Made by a program: the position numbers and the translations under genes | Notes under the pieces: generated by a model | The model's database searches: none | Told to the model about the DNA's origin: nothing | The model's input: the letters and a program-made list of their open reading frames with translations, nothing else | Shown here: piece after piece, positions 26,549-35,789 of the stretch | How positions within the stretch are numbered: position 1 is the first letter of the stretch | Layout: each line of letters begins with the position of its first letter | Origin: Isosphaera pallida ATCC 43644 | Lineage (GTDB): Bacteria; Planctomycetota; Planctomycetia; Isosphaerales; Isosphaeraceae | Length of the DNA stretch: 64,000 nt | Direction: 5' to 3' | Assembly: GCF_000186345.1 (NCBI RefSeq) | Contig: NC_014962.1 | Span: 682,001-746,000, forward strand

Positions 26549-29500
26549 ATGACCAACCGTAATGAGGAGGAATTCCGCGAGAAGGGGCTCGGCGAGAACG
26601 ATCCGGGGTTCGAACCGCCATTGCATCGCTTCCAGATAACGACCGCTCCGCCTTCGTTCGACGCTCCAGATCCAACGGCGCGGGCCCCTGTGAGCGCCGG
26701 GTTGGATGGGACCGCCGGCTCCGACGAGCTTTGGGAGACATCTCGACGCATCGACTTGTCTGAACGGTTCTGCGAAGAGTGGGATCGCGCTACGGCCAGC
26801 CGTCATCGTGGTCTGGGTTTGACCCCGCGGCCTCGAATTGAAGACTACCTGGAGATGATCCCCCTGCGCTGGCGGCCCGGGTTGACGCTCGACCTGCTCA
26901 CCGAGGAACTGCGATTGCGTCGCCGGGACGGCGAGGTGCCCGAGGCCGAGGACTACCGGGACCGCTTTCCCGACTACGACGCCTGGATCAAAGAAGACTG
27001 CGTTCGGCATCGGCAACGCGGTCTCGCGTTGTTGACCGGATTGATGGCCTGGTCGATCGGCTTGAGCGACCTAGAGCGGGTCGCCCAGGCGGCTCGGGAG
27101 TGGAAGGCGTTGACCGAGGGACACTCCCAAGAGGCCGACTCCGACGGCTTGGCATCGTTGGAACCTGGTCGGAGCGAGTTTATCCCAGTTCTCATGCGTG
27201 TGGCGCAATTCAATCCCGATGATCGGGATTTGTTGATGCGCTGTGTCGAACGCCATCGCCGTCGCCACCAGGACGATTTGGCGGCCTGCTTCCATCATTT
27301 CCCCCAAGCCGGACTGATCCCGCCAGGGCCTCTGCACGGGATCGACTCCGATTTCGACTCCTGGTTGAGCCATTTGGGAGGTCGCCCGGCACGTTACCAA
27401 CCCTACAAGCTGTTGGGAATCGGCGGCATGGGGGAAATCTGGGCTGCCCGGGACAACGAACTACGCCGCCGTGTGGTGATCAAACGGCTGCCGGTCGAGA
27501 AAAACCTGCCCCACCATCGTCGATGGTTCATCGAGGGAGTCCGAACGCACGCCCGGCTCTTCGAGCCGGGATTGATCCCGGTCCTCGACGCCGGTTGGTT
27601 TGCCGACGGCTCCCCGTTCGCGGTCTTCCCCCTGATCCGAACCGCTAAAACCTTGCGCTACGAAATCGAGGCGTTCCATCGCCGACTCGCTCAAACCCAC
27701 CACCACAGCGGCGCTCGAACCCGCAACGCACCCAAGGAGGAACACCCCGATTCCCCCGCAGCCAGAATCTCCCAGGCGGCGACCCAGGTGGACCAATTCG
27801 CCTCCGTCAGGTCGAGGGAGGTCGGACTTTCCACACCTCTTCAAGACTGCCGGTTTCAATCCGATCCTTCAAAACCCGCCTCCGCTGCCCACGAACGTCG
27901 CAACTCCCACGCCTTGCCGAGCGAAATGTCCCCCCGCGCCCACTTCCGTCGCCTGATCATCTGGTTCGAATCGCTCTGCCGCACCGTTCACTATCTGCAC
28001 GTTCAAACCAGTTCGACCGTAATTCACCGCGACATCAAGCCCGAGAACGTCATGATCGGGCGGCGCGGTGAATTGTACCTGATCGACCTGGGAATCAGCC
28101 GCTCGCTCCGACTCAAACACGATCAGGACTTTGGACCATTCAGCGGTCTGGGGCAGGCCGTGCCTACCTTGCTGAGCCCCACCCCGGATCCCACGGGCAG
28201 CGGTGAGGCCACCTCAACCCCTCAACTCGAACACGCCGGCACTTTCGGATACCAACCCCCGGAGACCCTTCACGGACAGGTCGATCATCTCTCGCCCCGG
28301 TTGGACGTGTTTGGTTTGGGAGCCACGCTTTATCACATCTTGACTAATCGTCCCCCGTTGCTTCGCGGGGCGTTCCCCCATCCGATCGAACCCCACGTTC
28401 TTGCTGAGGCGGTGGCCGACTACCTGCGCCGTCGGGCGTTTCCACATCCCACCCAGCGTTTTCCCTGGATCTGTCCGCGTCTGGAGGCGATCTGCTTCAA
28501 GGCGATCGCCGCCGATCCCGAACTCCGGTACCAAACCGCCGACGAATTGGCTGATGCCGTCCGGCGGTGGTTGGACGACCAGGATCGCCTTCCCGACCCC
28601 GACCCCATCCCCATCCCCAAGGCCGGTCTACGAGCCGTGGGGGCCCGTTGCTCATCCTGGCTTGGCGCAGGAGTGCTGATCGGTTGCCTCAGCCTGGCCG
28701 TTTGGGGACTGCGCAATGAGGTCGTCCGCTCCAACGCCGACCAACAACGTCTCGCCAACCTAATCCCGGTCCTTGAAGCTCGGTTCGACCAAGGTGAAAT
28801 AATTGACCCTCAAGAACTCCACGACGTGACCGCCCTCAACCCCTCCCGGAGATTCCCCCTCCCGGAGGTTTCTGGTTCAAGCGTTCAGACTTCAACATGG
28901 TTGGCGCGCTGTCGGTTGCTTGTCGCCAGACACGGGTTGAGACAAGCTCAATGGAATCCTGGCCAGTTTGACGACCAGCCCTTCATCGAAACCTTGAACG
29001 AGATCGAGAAGACGGCTAATGAAATCAACGTTTCCGATTCTTCCCATCTTATGACCATTCGATATGCGTTGTTTCATGCTTGGTTGGAGTTGGCCCAGCT
29101 CCAAGGTTGGATGGAGCGGTTTAATGATGCCGATGTGTCGCTGGGCCGAGCGGAAGCATTCTGCTCCCGACTTCATCCCCAGGTTCGTCGGATTGCCGAA
29201 TTGGAATGGAAACGGGTCGCTCTCGATTGCGACGAGCGGTGGCGGCCCGCTTCGCGGGTGACCAGGTCTTGGAGCGCGCTTGCTGCCGAGTGTCAACGCG
29301 CTTTTGAACAGACGCTCGCCTCTGCCTCCACTTGGACGGAGGAACTGACCCAACCTCCCCTGGTGGCGTTGGCGGCCCGGGTTTGGTCCGAGTCGGCCAT
29401 TCGGGTGGCTCTTGCGATGGCTCGCTCCAACCGAACCGCCGAAATTTCCCACGTCATCAATCGCGTTGTGACGGCGTTGGCGAGCCTTCAAGAGTCGGAC

Positions 29501-29905
29501 AATCCTTCGACATTCGATCACCATCTCGTTTCTATCCTTGACCAACTGCGATTGGTTGCCGAGGCCGCTCATCTGCTGGAGTCAGGAAACGCGCTGTTTG
29601 ATTCCGAACTCGGGCGTTCCTTCGGGATTGGTTTGGATGGCACACGTCTGACAATCGTGCGGGAGCGGTGTCGATCCTGTCTGCATCAACCTCCCCGTCA
29701 TCCCGCCATTCTGGAGTTGCTCGCCCGCTTGGAGGTGATGGTTGCCGCCTCGCTGGCCCAACGCCAATCCCTAACCGAAGCGCGAACCTGGGCCAATTGG
29801 GCGTGTCGTCATCTCGACCTGCTACCTCCATCCCATCGCAACGCTCTTGCCTTGCTGCGCGAGGAGGCGGTTGGCATTGGGATGGGCGGGTTCAACCCAC
29901 GTTGA
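26549..29905 (+). CDS. Membrane Ser/Thr protein kinase (Hanks type) with TPR-like exterior
   Basis: 1118 residues from the ATG at 26549 (GGAG upstream); GTG at 26516 would add 11 residues. Residues about 60-145 hold the planctomycete kinase lead-in (RIEDYLEMIP, LRLRRRDGEVPEAEDYRDRFP). The kinase spans about 285-690: glycine loop GIGGMGEIW, Lys312 in VVIKRLP, HRDIKPEN with Asp495, and metal Asp513 in DLG, where DFG is usual. About 90 Ser/His/Ala-rich residues are inserted between the lobes (roughly 370-460), unusual for the family. One membrane helix lies near 701-724, then about 390 helical, tetratricopeptide-like residues. Probably partners the ECF sigma factor 200 bases upstream. Confidence 0.9.
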   Translation: MTNRNEEEFREKGLGENDPGFEPPLHRFQITTAPPSFDAPDPTARAPVSAGLDGTAGSDELWETSRRIDLSERFCEEWDRATASRHRGLGLTPRPRIEDYLEMIPLRWRPGLTLDLLTEELRLRRRDGEVPEAEDYRDRFPDYDAWIKEDCVRHRQRGLALLTGLMAWSIGLSDLERVAQAAREWKALTEGHSQEADSDGLASLEPGRSEFIPVLMRVAQFNPDDRDLLMRCVERHRRRHQDDLAACFHHFPQAGLIPPGPLHGIDSDFDSWLSHLGGRPARYQPYKLLGIGGMGEIWAARDNELRRRVVIKRLPVEKNLPHHRRWFIEGVRTHARLFEPGLIPVLDAGWFADGSPFAVFPLIRTAKTLRYEIEAFHRRLAQTHHHSGARTRNAPKEEHPDSPAARISQAATQVDQFASVRSREVGLSTPLQDCRFQSDPSKPASAAHERRNSHALPSEMSPRAHFRRLIIWFESLCRTVHYLHVQTSSTVIHRDIKPENVMIGRRGELYLIDLGISRSLRLKHDQDFGPFSGLGQAVPTLLSPTPDPTGSGEATSTPQLEHAGTFGYQPPETLHGQVDHLSPRLDVFGLGATLYHILTNRPPLLRGAFPHPIEPHVLAEAVADYLRRRAFPHPTQRFPWICPRLEAICFKAIAADPELRYQTADELADAVRRWLDDQDRLPDPDPIPIPKAGLRAVGARCSSWLGAGVLIGCLSLAVWGLRNEVVRSNADQQRLANLIPVLEARFDQGEIIDPQELHDVTALNPSRRFPLPEVSGSSVQTSTWLARCRLLVARHGLRQAQWNPGQFDDQPFIETLNEIEKTANEINVSDSSHLMTIRYALFHAWLELAQLQGWMERFNDADVSLGRAEAFCSRLHPQVRRIAELEWKRVALDCDERWRPASRVTRSWSALAAECQRAFEQTLASASTWTEELTQPPLVALAARVWSESAIRVALAMARSNRTAEISHVINRVVTALASLQESDNPSTFDHHLVSILDQLRLVAEAAHLLESGNALFDSELGRSFGIGLDGTRLTIVRERCRSCLHQPPRHPAILELLARLEVMVAASLAQRQSLTEARTWANWACRHLDLLPPSHRNALALLREEAVGIGMGGFNPR

Positions 29906-29996
29906 CGTGACCGCGGGGTTGGTGGCGTTGGGCTTGAAGGAGGAGTCGTCGGTGTCCATGGGCGGGACGGCATGGAATTGGAGGGAGGTGAGGAGA

Positions 29997-31322
29997 ATGA
30001 CCTTGGACACCGACGACGGTTGGCGTTGCCCGGCGGTTGAGGCGGTGAACGAGTTCCGCCGGCGTTTTGGCGGTGAACCAATGGGTCTGGTCGTCGCGCC
30101 GGGACGGGTCGAGTTGTTGGGCAACCACACCGACTACAACCAGGGACCAGTTCTGGGCTGCGCGATCGACCGATTCACGGTGATCGCCTGGCGGCCTTCG
30201 ATGACGGACCAGCCTTCCGAGCGCTTGGTCCGGGTGGTCTTCGCAACGCTGGCGGATGATCCCGACGATCCACCGATGGTTACGTCGGCGATGTCTACTC
30301 TGATCGCGCTCGAATCACCGCTTAAGTTCGGTTGCCACCACGCCTGGGCGCATGGAGTTCGATATCTCCAAGGCGCGCTGGCCACCTGGCACGACACCCA
30401 AAGGGACGCCGACCATCGCCATCGGCCCACCGGCTTCGACGCGGTCATCACCGGCAATTTGCCGATGGGATCTGGGCTTTCCTCCTCGGCCAGTTTACTC
30501 TGCGGTTTGCTAGGGATGCTGGCGGAATTGGGCCGGGTTGGCCTCGATCGCCCCGAGGATCGTCTTGGTCTCGCCCGCCTGGCACGACAAGCCGAGCATC
30601 GCGCCGTGGGTGTGGCCTGCGGCCTACTCGATCCGGCCTGCGTGCTTCTCAGCCGGTCCGATCATGCGTTGATGTTGGATTGCCGCGATGAGACGATCGC
30701 GTATTGTCCTCTGATAGACGCTCAAACGGGTCGAGCGCCGTGCATAGTTCTGGTGGAGAGCTTCGAATCGCGGCGACTGGCCGAAGGGCTGTACAACCGC
30801 CGTCGGGACGAATGCGGGCGTGCACTGGCGGCGCTGGTCCGTTGCGGGCATGCGGTGGCCAGTCTTCGGGAGATTGACGCCGACGACCTCGACGCCTTGA
30901 GGGACGCACCAGAGTTTCTCGCGGACCCGACCGCCTGGCGTCGGGCTCGTCATGTCGCCGGAGAGGTCCGCCGGGTCCTGGAGGGAGCCGACGCGCTGGT
31001 TCGTGGCGACGTGACGACAATGGGCCGGTTGATGAGCGAATCGCACGAATCCAGTCGGAGCTTGTTCGAGAATTCCTCCCCGGCGCTGGATGCGTTGATC
31101 GACGCTGCTCGGGATGCGCCGGGGTTTCTCGGTGGAAAGCTCACTGGGGCAGGTTGGGGCGGTTGCGTGGTGTGCTTGGTTCGACCCGAGCAGATGGATG
31201 GGTTCTGCGCGGTCCTGATCGAGAGGGCGACCCGTCGTCTAGGGCGATCTCCCGGTTTGCTGGTGGTGCGGCCTTCGGCAGGCGCGCGTGTCATGAGCGC
31301 GCGTGGGCTAACGCGAACCTGA
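29997..31322 (+). CDS. galK: Galactokinase (GHMP kinase)
   Basis: 441 residues from the ATG at 29997, with GGTGAGGAG directly upstream; longer frames would run into the kinase gene. GalK phosphorylates galactose at C1 in the Leloir pathway. Motifs: substrate signature PGRVELLGNHTDYNQG (normally GEHTDYN; Asn replaces Glu here), ATP loop GNLPMGSGLSSSASL, and C-terminal GKLTGAGWGGCVV. No galT or galE is adjacent, although an epimerase-fold gene lies at 32.3 kb. Its 3' end overlaps the sirtuin gene on the other strand by 15 bases. Confidence 0.9.
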   Translation: MTLDTDDGWRCPAVEAVNEFRRRFGGEPMGLVVAPGRVELLGNHTDYNQGPVLGCAIDRFTVIAWRPSMTDQPSERLVRVVFATLADDPDDPPMVTSAMSTLIALESPLKFGCHHAWAHGVRYLQGALATWHDTQRDADHRHRPTGFDAVITGNLPMGSGLSSSASLLCGLLGMLAELGRVGLDRPEDRLGLARLARQAEHRAVGVACGLLDPACVLLSRSDHALMLDCRDETIAYCPLIDAQTGRAPCIVLVESFESRRLAEGLYNRRRDECGRALAALVRCGHAVASLREIDADDLDALRDAPEFLADPTAWRRARHVAGEVRRVLEGADALVRGDVTTMGRLMSESHESSRSLFENSSPALDALIDAARDAPGFLGGKLTGAGWGGCVVCLVRPEQMDGFCAVLIERATRRLGRSPGLLVVRPSAGARVMSARGLTRT

Positions 31323-32228
31323 GGCGGCGTCGGTTCGCTGGCGGTCAATCGCCTCCAAGGCAGCGCGGGCTCCTAGGGCCAAAGAGAGATGACGCCCTTG
31401 GTGGTTCGACGGAATTTCCGGTTCGCGGGGGTTGATGCGAACAAGGGTCACATTGTGTGATTGGGCCAGATGTTCGCTGAAGCTTCGCACGGTGGGAATC
31501 GCCCGCCCGGCTCCGAGTTCGATGATCGCCAGACGTCCGTGGGGTTCGGTCGCGTGACTCAACCAGCTTCGCAGTCGTTGGCGTTGTTGATCGGTGCGGC
31601 TGGAGTCCCAACCAAAGTCACCGAACATCAGCACATTGGGGCGGATTGGTCCACCGCAGCGGGGACAGGTTGGCAAGGGGTCCCGCGCACGGAAGTCCGC
31701 GGGATCGACCTGCACCACCAGATCGCGGGTGGGGATCAGACCCACACCGCATTGGTGAAGACACTGAGCCGCCGCCAACGTGCCATGAACCTCGCAGACT
31801 TGGTCCTCGGCGAATCCTGCCGCTTGAAAGTGACCATCGACGTTGGAGGTGAAGACAAAGCAACCTCGGCTCATTCGATCACCCCAACGCTTCAGGATGG
31901 AAAATCCCGCGTGAGGGGTGGTGCGCCGATAGAGATCGAGACGATGGCCGTAGAAACCCCAAGCCAGGTGGGGATCATGGTAGAACCATGTGGGGTTGGC
32001 CAGATCGACGAAAGAAAGTCCTCGTGCTTTGAAGGGGGGATAGGCGACCCAGAAGCCCTCGTTACCCCGGAAGTCGGGCAAGCCGGAATCCACCCCCATG
32101 CCCGCGCCGGCGTGAATCAGCAGCGCGTCGGCTTGGTCGAGGATCGCCGCGGCTTGAACGATGGCGTCGCGGTGTTGCGAGGGCGTCTCAGGGTTCATCT
32201 GGACGTGGGGGGTCGCGGGCTTGGCCAC
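31308..32228 (-). CDS. SIR2-family (sirtuin) NAD-dependent protein deacylase
   Basis: 306 residues. Motifs in order: GAGMGVDSGLPDFRG (NAD loop), TSNVDGHF (family TQNID), EVHGT with the catalytic His, a zinc site from CLHQC and CPRCGG, then PNVLMFGD and NPREPE. Sirtuins remove acyl groups from lysines, consuming NAD. The first pair of zinc cysteines is spaced C-x3-C and followed by a longer loop. The 3' end overlaps galK on the opposite strand by 15 bases, so the two genes constrain each other. Confidence 0.9.
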   Translation of the reverse strand: MAKPATPHVQMNPETPSQHRDAIVQAAAILDQADALLIHAGAGMGVDSGLPDFRGNEGFWVAYPPFKARGLSFVDLANPTWFYHDPHLAWGFYGHRLDLYRRTTPHAGFSILKRWGDRMSRGCFVFTSNVDGHFQAAGFAEDQVCEVHGTLAAAQCLHQCGVGLIPTRDLVVQVDPADFRARDPLPTCPRCGGPIRPNVLMFGDFGWDSSRTDQQRQRLRSWLSHATEPHGRLAIIELGAGRAIPTVRSFSEHLAQSHNVTLVRINPREPEIPSNHQGRHLSLALGARAALEAIDRQRTDAASGSR

Positions 32229-32287
32229 GGTCTTTTCCTCTTAGGGTTAGGGATGGTCTTCTCCTCTTGGTGGTAGTGGCGGGTTGA

Positions 32288-32310
32288 CTTGATTAAATCA
32301 ATAAATCAAG
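32288..32310 (-). terminator. AT-rich 7-bp hairpin overlapping the epimerase stop
   Basis: CTTGATT (32288-32294) pairs with AATCAAG (32304-32310) across nine bases, and the stem includes the epimerase stop codon. It is weak thermodynamically; it may instead be an operator upstream of the sirtuin gene. Confidence 0.25.
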
Positions 32311-33337
32311 AGGCGATGTCACTGGGCCGCGATTGGGAACCACGGATCCGTCCTCGCCACCAGTTAAGCAAGTCGGCCAGGGTGGTTTCGATCGGGATGA
32401 GCGGCTGATCCCCCAGCGCTTCGTGGAGGGCCTGGGGGTCGCCTAGGATGCGGGGGGGGTCGTCGTTTCGGAGTCGCGCGGGGTCGATCCGCACTGGGAT
32501 GGGCCGGTCGGCTAGACCACGCAGGTGATCCAGCGCGTCGGCCAGCTTGATGCCGCGTCCTCGGCCCAACACCACGATTCGACCCAATACGGCGTGGCGC
32601 GTCAGCCGCAGGTAGGCTCGAACCATGTCGCGCACGTCGGTGAAATCGCGCTCGACCTCCAGGTTGCCCACGCTTACTTCGGATCGCATTCCCGCCTCGA
32701 CCTCGGCCACTTGACGAGCCATTCCCGAAAGGACGTAACGCTCCGACTGACGAGGACCGGTTTGTTGAAAGGGGCGGGCGATGACGACGTCAAATCCGTG
32801 GGCATGATGATACTGGAGCGCTGCGAGGTCGGCGGCGGCTTTGCTGGCGGAATAGGGGTCGCGGGGAGCGAGCGGGTCGTTGGGTCCAAACGGCGGGCGG
32901 TCGGGCGGTTCGGGACGTCCGTAACACATGCCGCTGCTTATCACCACCAGCCGGGGCCAGTGGAGGTGGGAAGAAGAGCCGGCTTGCCAGGAGAGAGGCG
33001 CGGCTTTCCGCATCGCCTCCAGCAGAGCGAGGGTGCCGCCGAGGTTGATTCGCCAGGTGGCCGGCGGGTCGTCGAAACTGGCGCGGGGGTTCGATTGGGC
33101 GGCGAGATGGAGAATCGCCTCGGGACGATCCTGTTGGAGCCTTCGGATGAGATCGTTGGTTGTCTCGGGCGCGGTCAGGTCCAAAGGTTCCAGAGGAACC
33201 TGGCCGTCGAGGTGGCCAAGGTCTTCGGGCCAGCGTCCCCGCCCAGCCCACCCCTGGACTTGATCGCCCCGTGCCAGAGCCGCTTCGACCGCGTAACCCC
33301 CCACAAACCCAGTCGCGCCGGTGATCCAGAGTTTCAT
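32306..33337 (-). CDS. NAD(P)-dependent sugar-nucleotide epimerase/dehydratase (GDP-mannose dehydratase-like SDR)
   Basis: 343 residues from the ATG at 33337 (MKLWITGATGFVGGY). Rossmann motif TGATGFVGG, HLAAQSN, a Ser-containing SSGMCYGRPE, and the catalytic Tyr/Lys in PYSASKAAADL identify an extended SDR. The RPFQQTGPRQSERYVLS pattern (key RPFNxxGP) and the DFTDVRDMVRAY signature resemble GDP-4-dehydro-6-deoxymannose reductases and GDP-mannose 4,6-dehydratases. It likely makes an activated deoxysugar for surface polysaccharide. It stands alone. Confidence 0.85.
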   Translation of the reverse strand: MKLWITGATGFVGGYAVEAALARGDQVQGWAGRGRWPEDLGHLDGQVPLEPLDLTAPETTNDLIRRLQQDRPEAILHLAAQSNPRASFDDPPATWRINLGGTLALLEAMRKAAPLSWQAGSSSHLHWPRLVVISSGMCYGRPEPPDRPPFGPNDPLAPRDPYSASKAAADLAALQYHHAHGFDVVIARPFQQTGPRQSERYVLSGMARQVAEVEAGMRSEVSVGNLEVERDFTDVRDMVRAYLRLTRHAVLGRIVVLGRGRGIKLADALDHLRGLADRPIPVRIDPARLRNDDPPRILGDPQALHEALGDQPLIPIETTLADLLNWWRGRIRGSQSRPSDIAS

Positions 33338-33540
33338 CGCCCTTGGTTTCCGTTCCACCCGAGCAAGGCCCATTCACCCAACTCACGCCCGTCGATCCGC
33401 GGACGGGACGCCCCGCCGGTTGTCCCGCGGCGATTGTAACGAGGCGACGCGGAGGGAACCAACCCGAATCGGCGGTTCCACCATGCTCCAGGGGAAGCGT
33501 CAAGGCGGGACGTTGGTTGGGGATGGAGAGCGGACGCCAC

Positions 33541-34806
33541 TCACTTGCCGACGATGTTTCTGACCGTCTCGCCACCGTGCATACTGCAACGAGGGCGGAT
33601 CGTGAGCAGTTGGGGAACCTTGAGCAGCGAGTCGGAACAGTCGTCGTCGGTCTGGACGAAACAGACACCCCATTCAAGATCAAGATTGCTGAGCCGTTGG
33701 GCCGAGAGCGATCCCAGATTGGGGGCCGCCTTGCGAAGCGAAGCGATCGCCTTGAGGTCGGAGGTTTTAAAGATCAAGCGCGTGAGGAGGTATTTAAAGA
33801 TGCGGGCCGGAATGCGGTCGGGGAACTGGGAGGCCAGCACGAACGACATGCCGTCGTGACGAATCTGGGTGATGGCGTTTTCAAGCTCGGCCACCAGGCC
33901 TTTCGAGTCCACATACTCGTGGGCTTCGTCGAAGACGATCATCTTGTTGACGCCGTTTTTGGCGCGTCGCACCAGGTCGGTCAGGACCAGGCAGAGCTTG
34001 AGGGCGTCATGACCGCTGAGCGCCTGCATTCTGAGATCGAAGATATTCAGGCTTCCTCCGGTTAGCACGTCGCCCCACTCGTAGTCCCGGTTGTCGGTCA
34101 GCCACTTGCCGGCGAAGCTCAGGCGGTTCTGAGCGCAACGTCGTTGCGTCGAACTGAGTCGCTCATCTGTGAGGATCTTTTTTCAAGGTTCTTGTACGTC
34201 AACTTTTTAAGATAAAAGATTTCATGGATAATGTTACGAGTGATATCCATGTATTCGGATTGAGAGCTAGGCGGTTTCATGAGGATTTCCCAGTGTTCCG
34301 CGCTGAGTTCGTCGGGGCGGAACTGGATGGGGTAGAGCGGGACGCCTCGATATTCCGCTTTGCGGCGTTGGAGTTCTGGTTCGTAACCGAAGATGTTGAT
34401 TCGATCGACACCGCACGGTTCGCCGCCGTATTCGTTGCGGAGCCGTTCGACCTCGGACGACTTGGTGTTGGGCTGGGCGAACCCCCAGTATTCGAAGCGG
34501 GCTTCGGGGCTTTTTCGATAGTTGAACGCCACGACGCACATGGGACGCTGATGACGGCTTAGGTTGGGCAGGGTCTTCAACGCACTTTCTATCAGCACGC
34601 CCAGGGCGTAGGATTTGCCGGATCCCATGTAGCCGAGAATGGCCATGCACTGAGGTTTGGTGAACGAGACGCCGAGCCCTTGGTTGCCGTCCCTGAGCCG
34701 TCCGAGCAGCCCGACGCTGGGGCTGTCCAGGTTGGTGTCGCCAATTACCAATTCAATTCAATGGGGACCGGTGATCCTGACGCGACGATCCTTGTCTGAC
34801 TTGGCC
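33541..34806 (-). pseudogene. Broken HerA/VirB4-like P-loop ATPase gene
   Basis: One ancestral gene is now split. The 5' part (about 34751 down to 34119) has Walker A GYMGSGKSYALG. The 3' part (from about 34130 down to 33541) has Walker B MIVFDEAHEYVD and the sensor region SFVLASQFPDRIP. Joining them needs one frame shift near 34122-34135: beyond the first part's stop, the second frame continues ...NRLSFAGKWLTDNRDYEWGD into the second part. Upstream of VIGDTNLDSP the same frame reads RRVRITGPH, then TGA at 34758-34760, so a nonsense codon is present too. The strand is locally AT-rich (34170-34260), unlike its neighbours. Such ATPases act in DNA translocation and in several defence systems. 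Confidence 0.75.
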
Positions 34807-35448
34807 TCACACAATCCGTCTGCGCAACAAACGCACTCCCTGGAACCGAATTGGTTGTTGATCGGCTTGTCTCCTTGAACGATGGACTCGGCGCGGCGGT
34901 TGGAGCGGGCCGCGGCTCTTGCCAAGCCGGTGGGTGGGACTCCCTGAAGAGGGGACGCGACGATGAGCTCGCCGCGAGGGGGTGGGCGGGTCTTGGTCCT
35001 TTCGGCGTCCTCCCGTGTCGAGATCCCGCTCGAATTGCGAGATCAACACGGACGTGAACACATGGGCGAGAAGATCATCCAGTTGGCTTCGCTTCGAGCC
35101 GACTTTGGGGGAGGATTTCGCCAGCGAAAGGACGATATTGGTCCAGATGTGCTGAGCCACCGCCTCCTCGTTGTTGGGCTTGGGCACGAACAGGATTTGA
35201 TTGGTTTCGGAGCGTTTGCGGGCTACCCTCATCAGCAGGTGTGTCTTGCCGGTGCCCGCTTCGCTGAGGACGAGGATGCCTTGCGACGTCGGCTTGGTGC
35301 CGGACTCTCTCGCCCGATTCAAATTGGTCAACGTCCAGTCGATCTTGCGGTAAGCGGCAAGGTTGTAATCCTCAAGATCGGGCACCGTGTCCCAGGGGTC
35401 GTCCACGCGATCCTTGCCGATGAACGAGGGAGGATCGTTCTCCAGCAA
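34807..35448 (-). pseudogene. Truncated/frameshifted P-loop ATPase, partner of the HerA-like gene
   Basis: From the ATG at 35448 the frame encodes a good protein for about 150 residues: DPWDTVPDLEDYNLAAYRK, Walker A LSEAGTGKTHLLMRVARKR, FVPKPNNEEAVAQHIWTN, ending near SVLISQFERDLDT. After about position 35010 the frame turns into Arg/Pro/Ser-rich nonsense. The neighbouring frame stays open into the HerA-like gene, which suggests a deletion or frameshift joining the two. Walker B and the arginine-finger regions are missing. The ATPase pair resembles two-gene cassettes found in mobile or defence loci, but I cannot name the system. Confidence 0.65.
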
Positions 35449-35789
35449 GGGGCGATAACGATCCGATTCTTAAAAGTTTATGTTCATCGCCTCTCATGAT
35501 TTTCCCGGTTCTCGGCCACCAAGGCGTGTGCTGTTTTCTCGAACGATCCGGAGACCATCGACTCCATTTCGTTTCATTCATGGTCGCCGCAAACGAGATG
35601 TTGGGCAAGGGACCAGAGGTGGTTTGTTGGTGGCAACGACCGCTTCAGGCGACGCCAAGGCGTTTGATTTCTTGATCGTTTGGTTGGCCGGCGATCTCGG
35701 CGCGGATTGGATCAACCACCGGATCGCCAATCGTCAAGCCGGCCGACGAATCACTCTCGTTCACCCAGTCCAGCTGATTGGGAACGTCC
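35449..35789. other. Gene-poor stretch with possible coding debris and a nested hairpin
   Basis: No convincing gene. On the minus strand a short frame (about 35785 to 35640) reads DVPNQLDWVNESDSSAG, then IGDPVVDPIRAEIAG, and could be a fragment of a lost gene. The same DNA holds a nested dyad: GGCCGGC (35686-35692) with GCCGGCC (35738-35744) outside GATTGG (35705-35710) with CCAATC (35727-35732). It starts 46 bases after the stop of the leucine-rich gene at 35790 and may be that gene's terminator. Confidence 0.35.
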
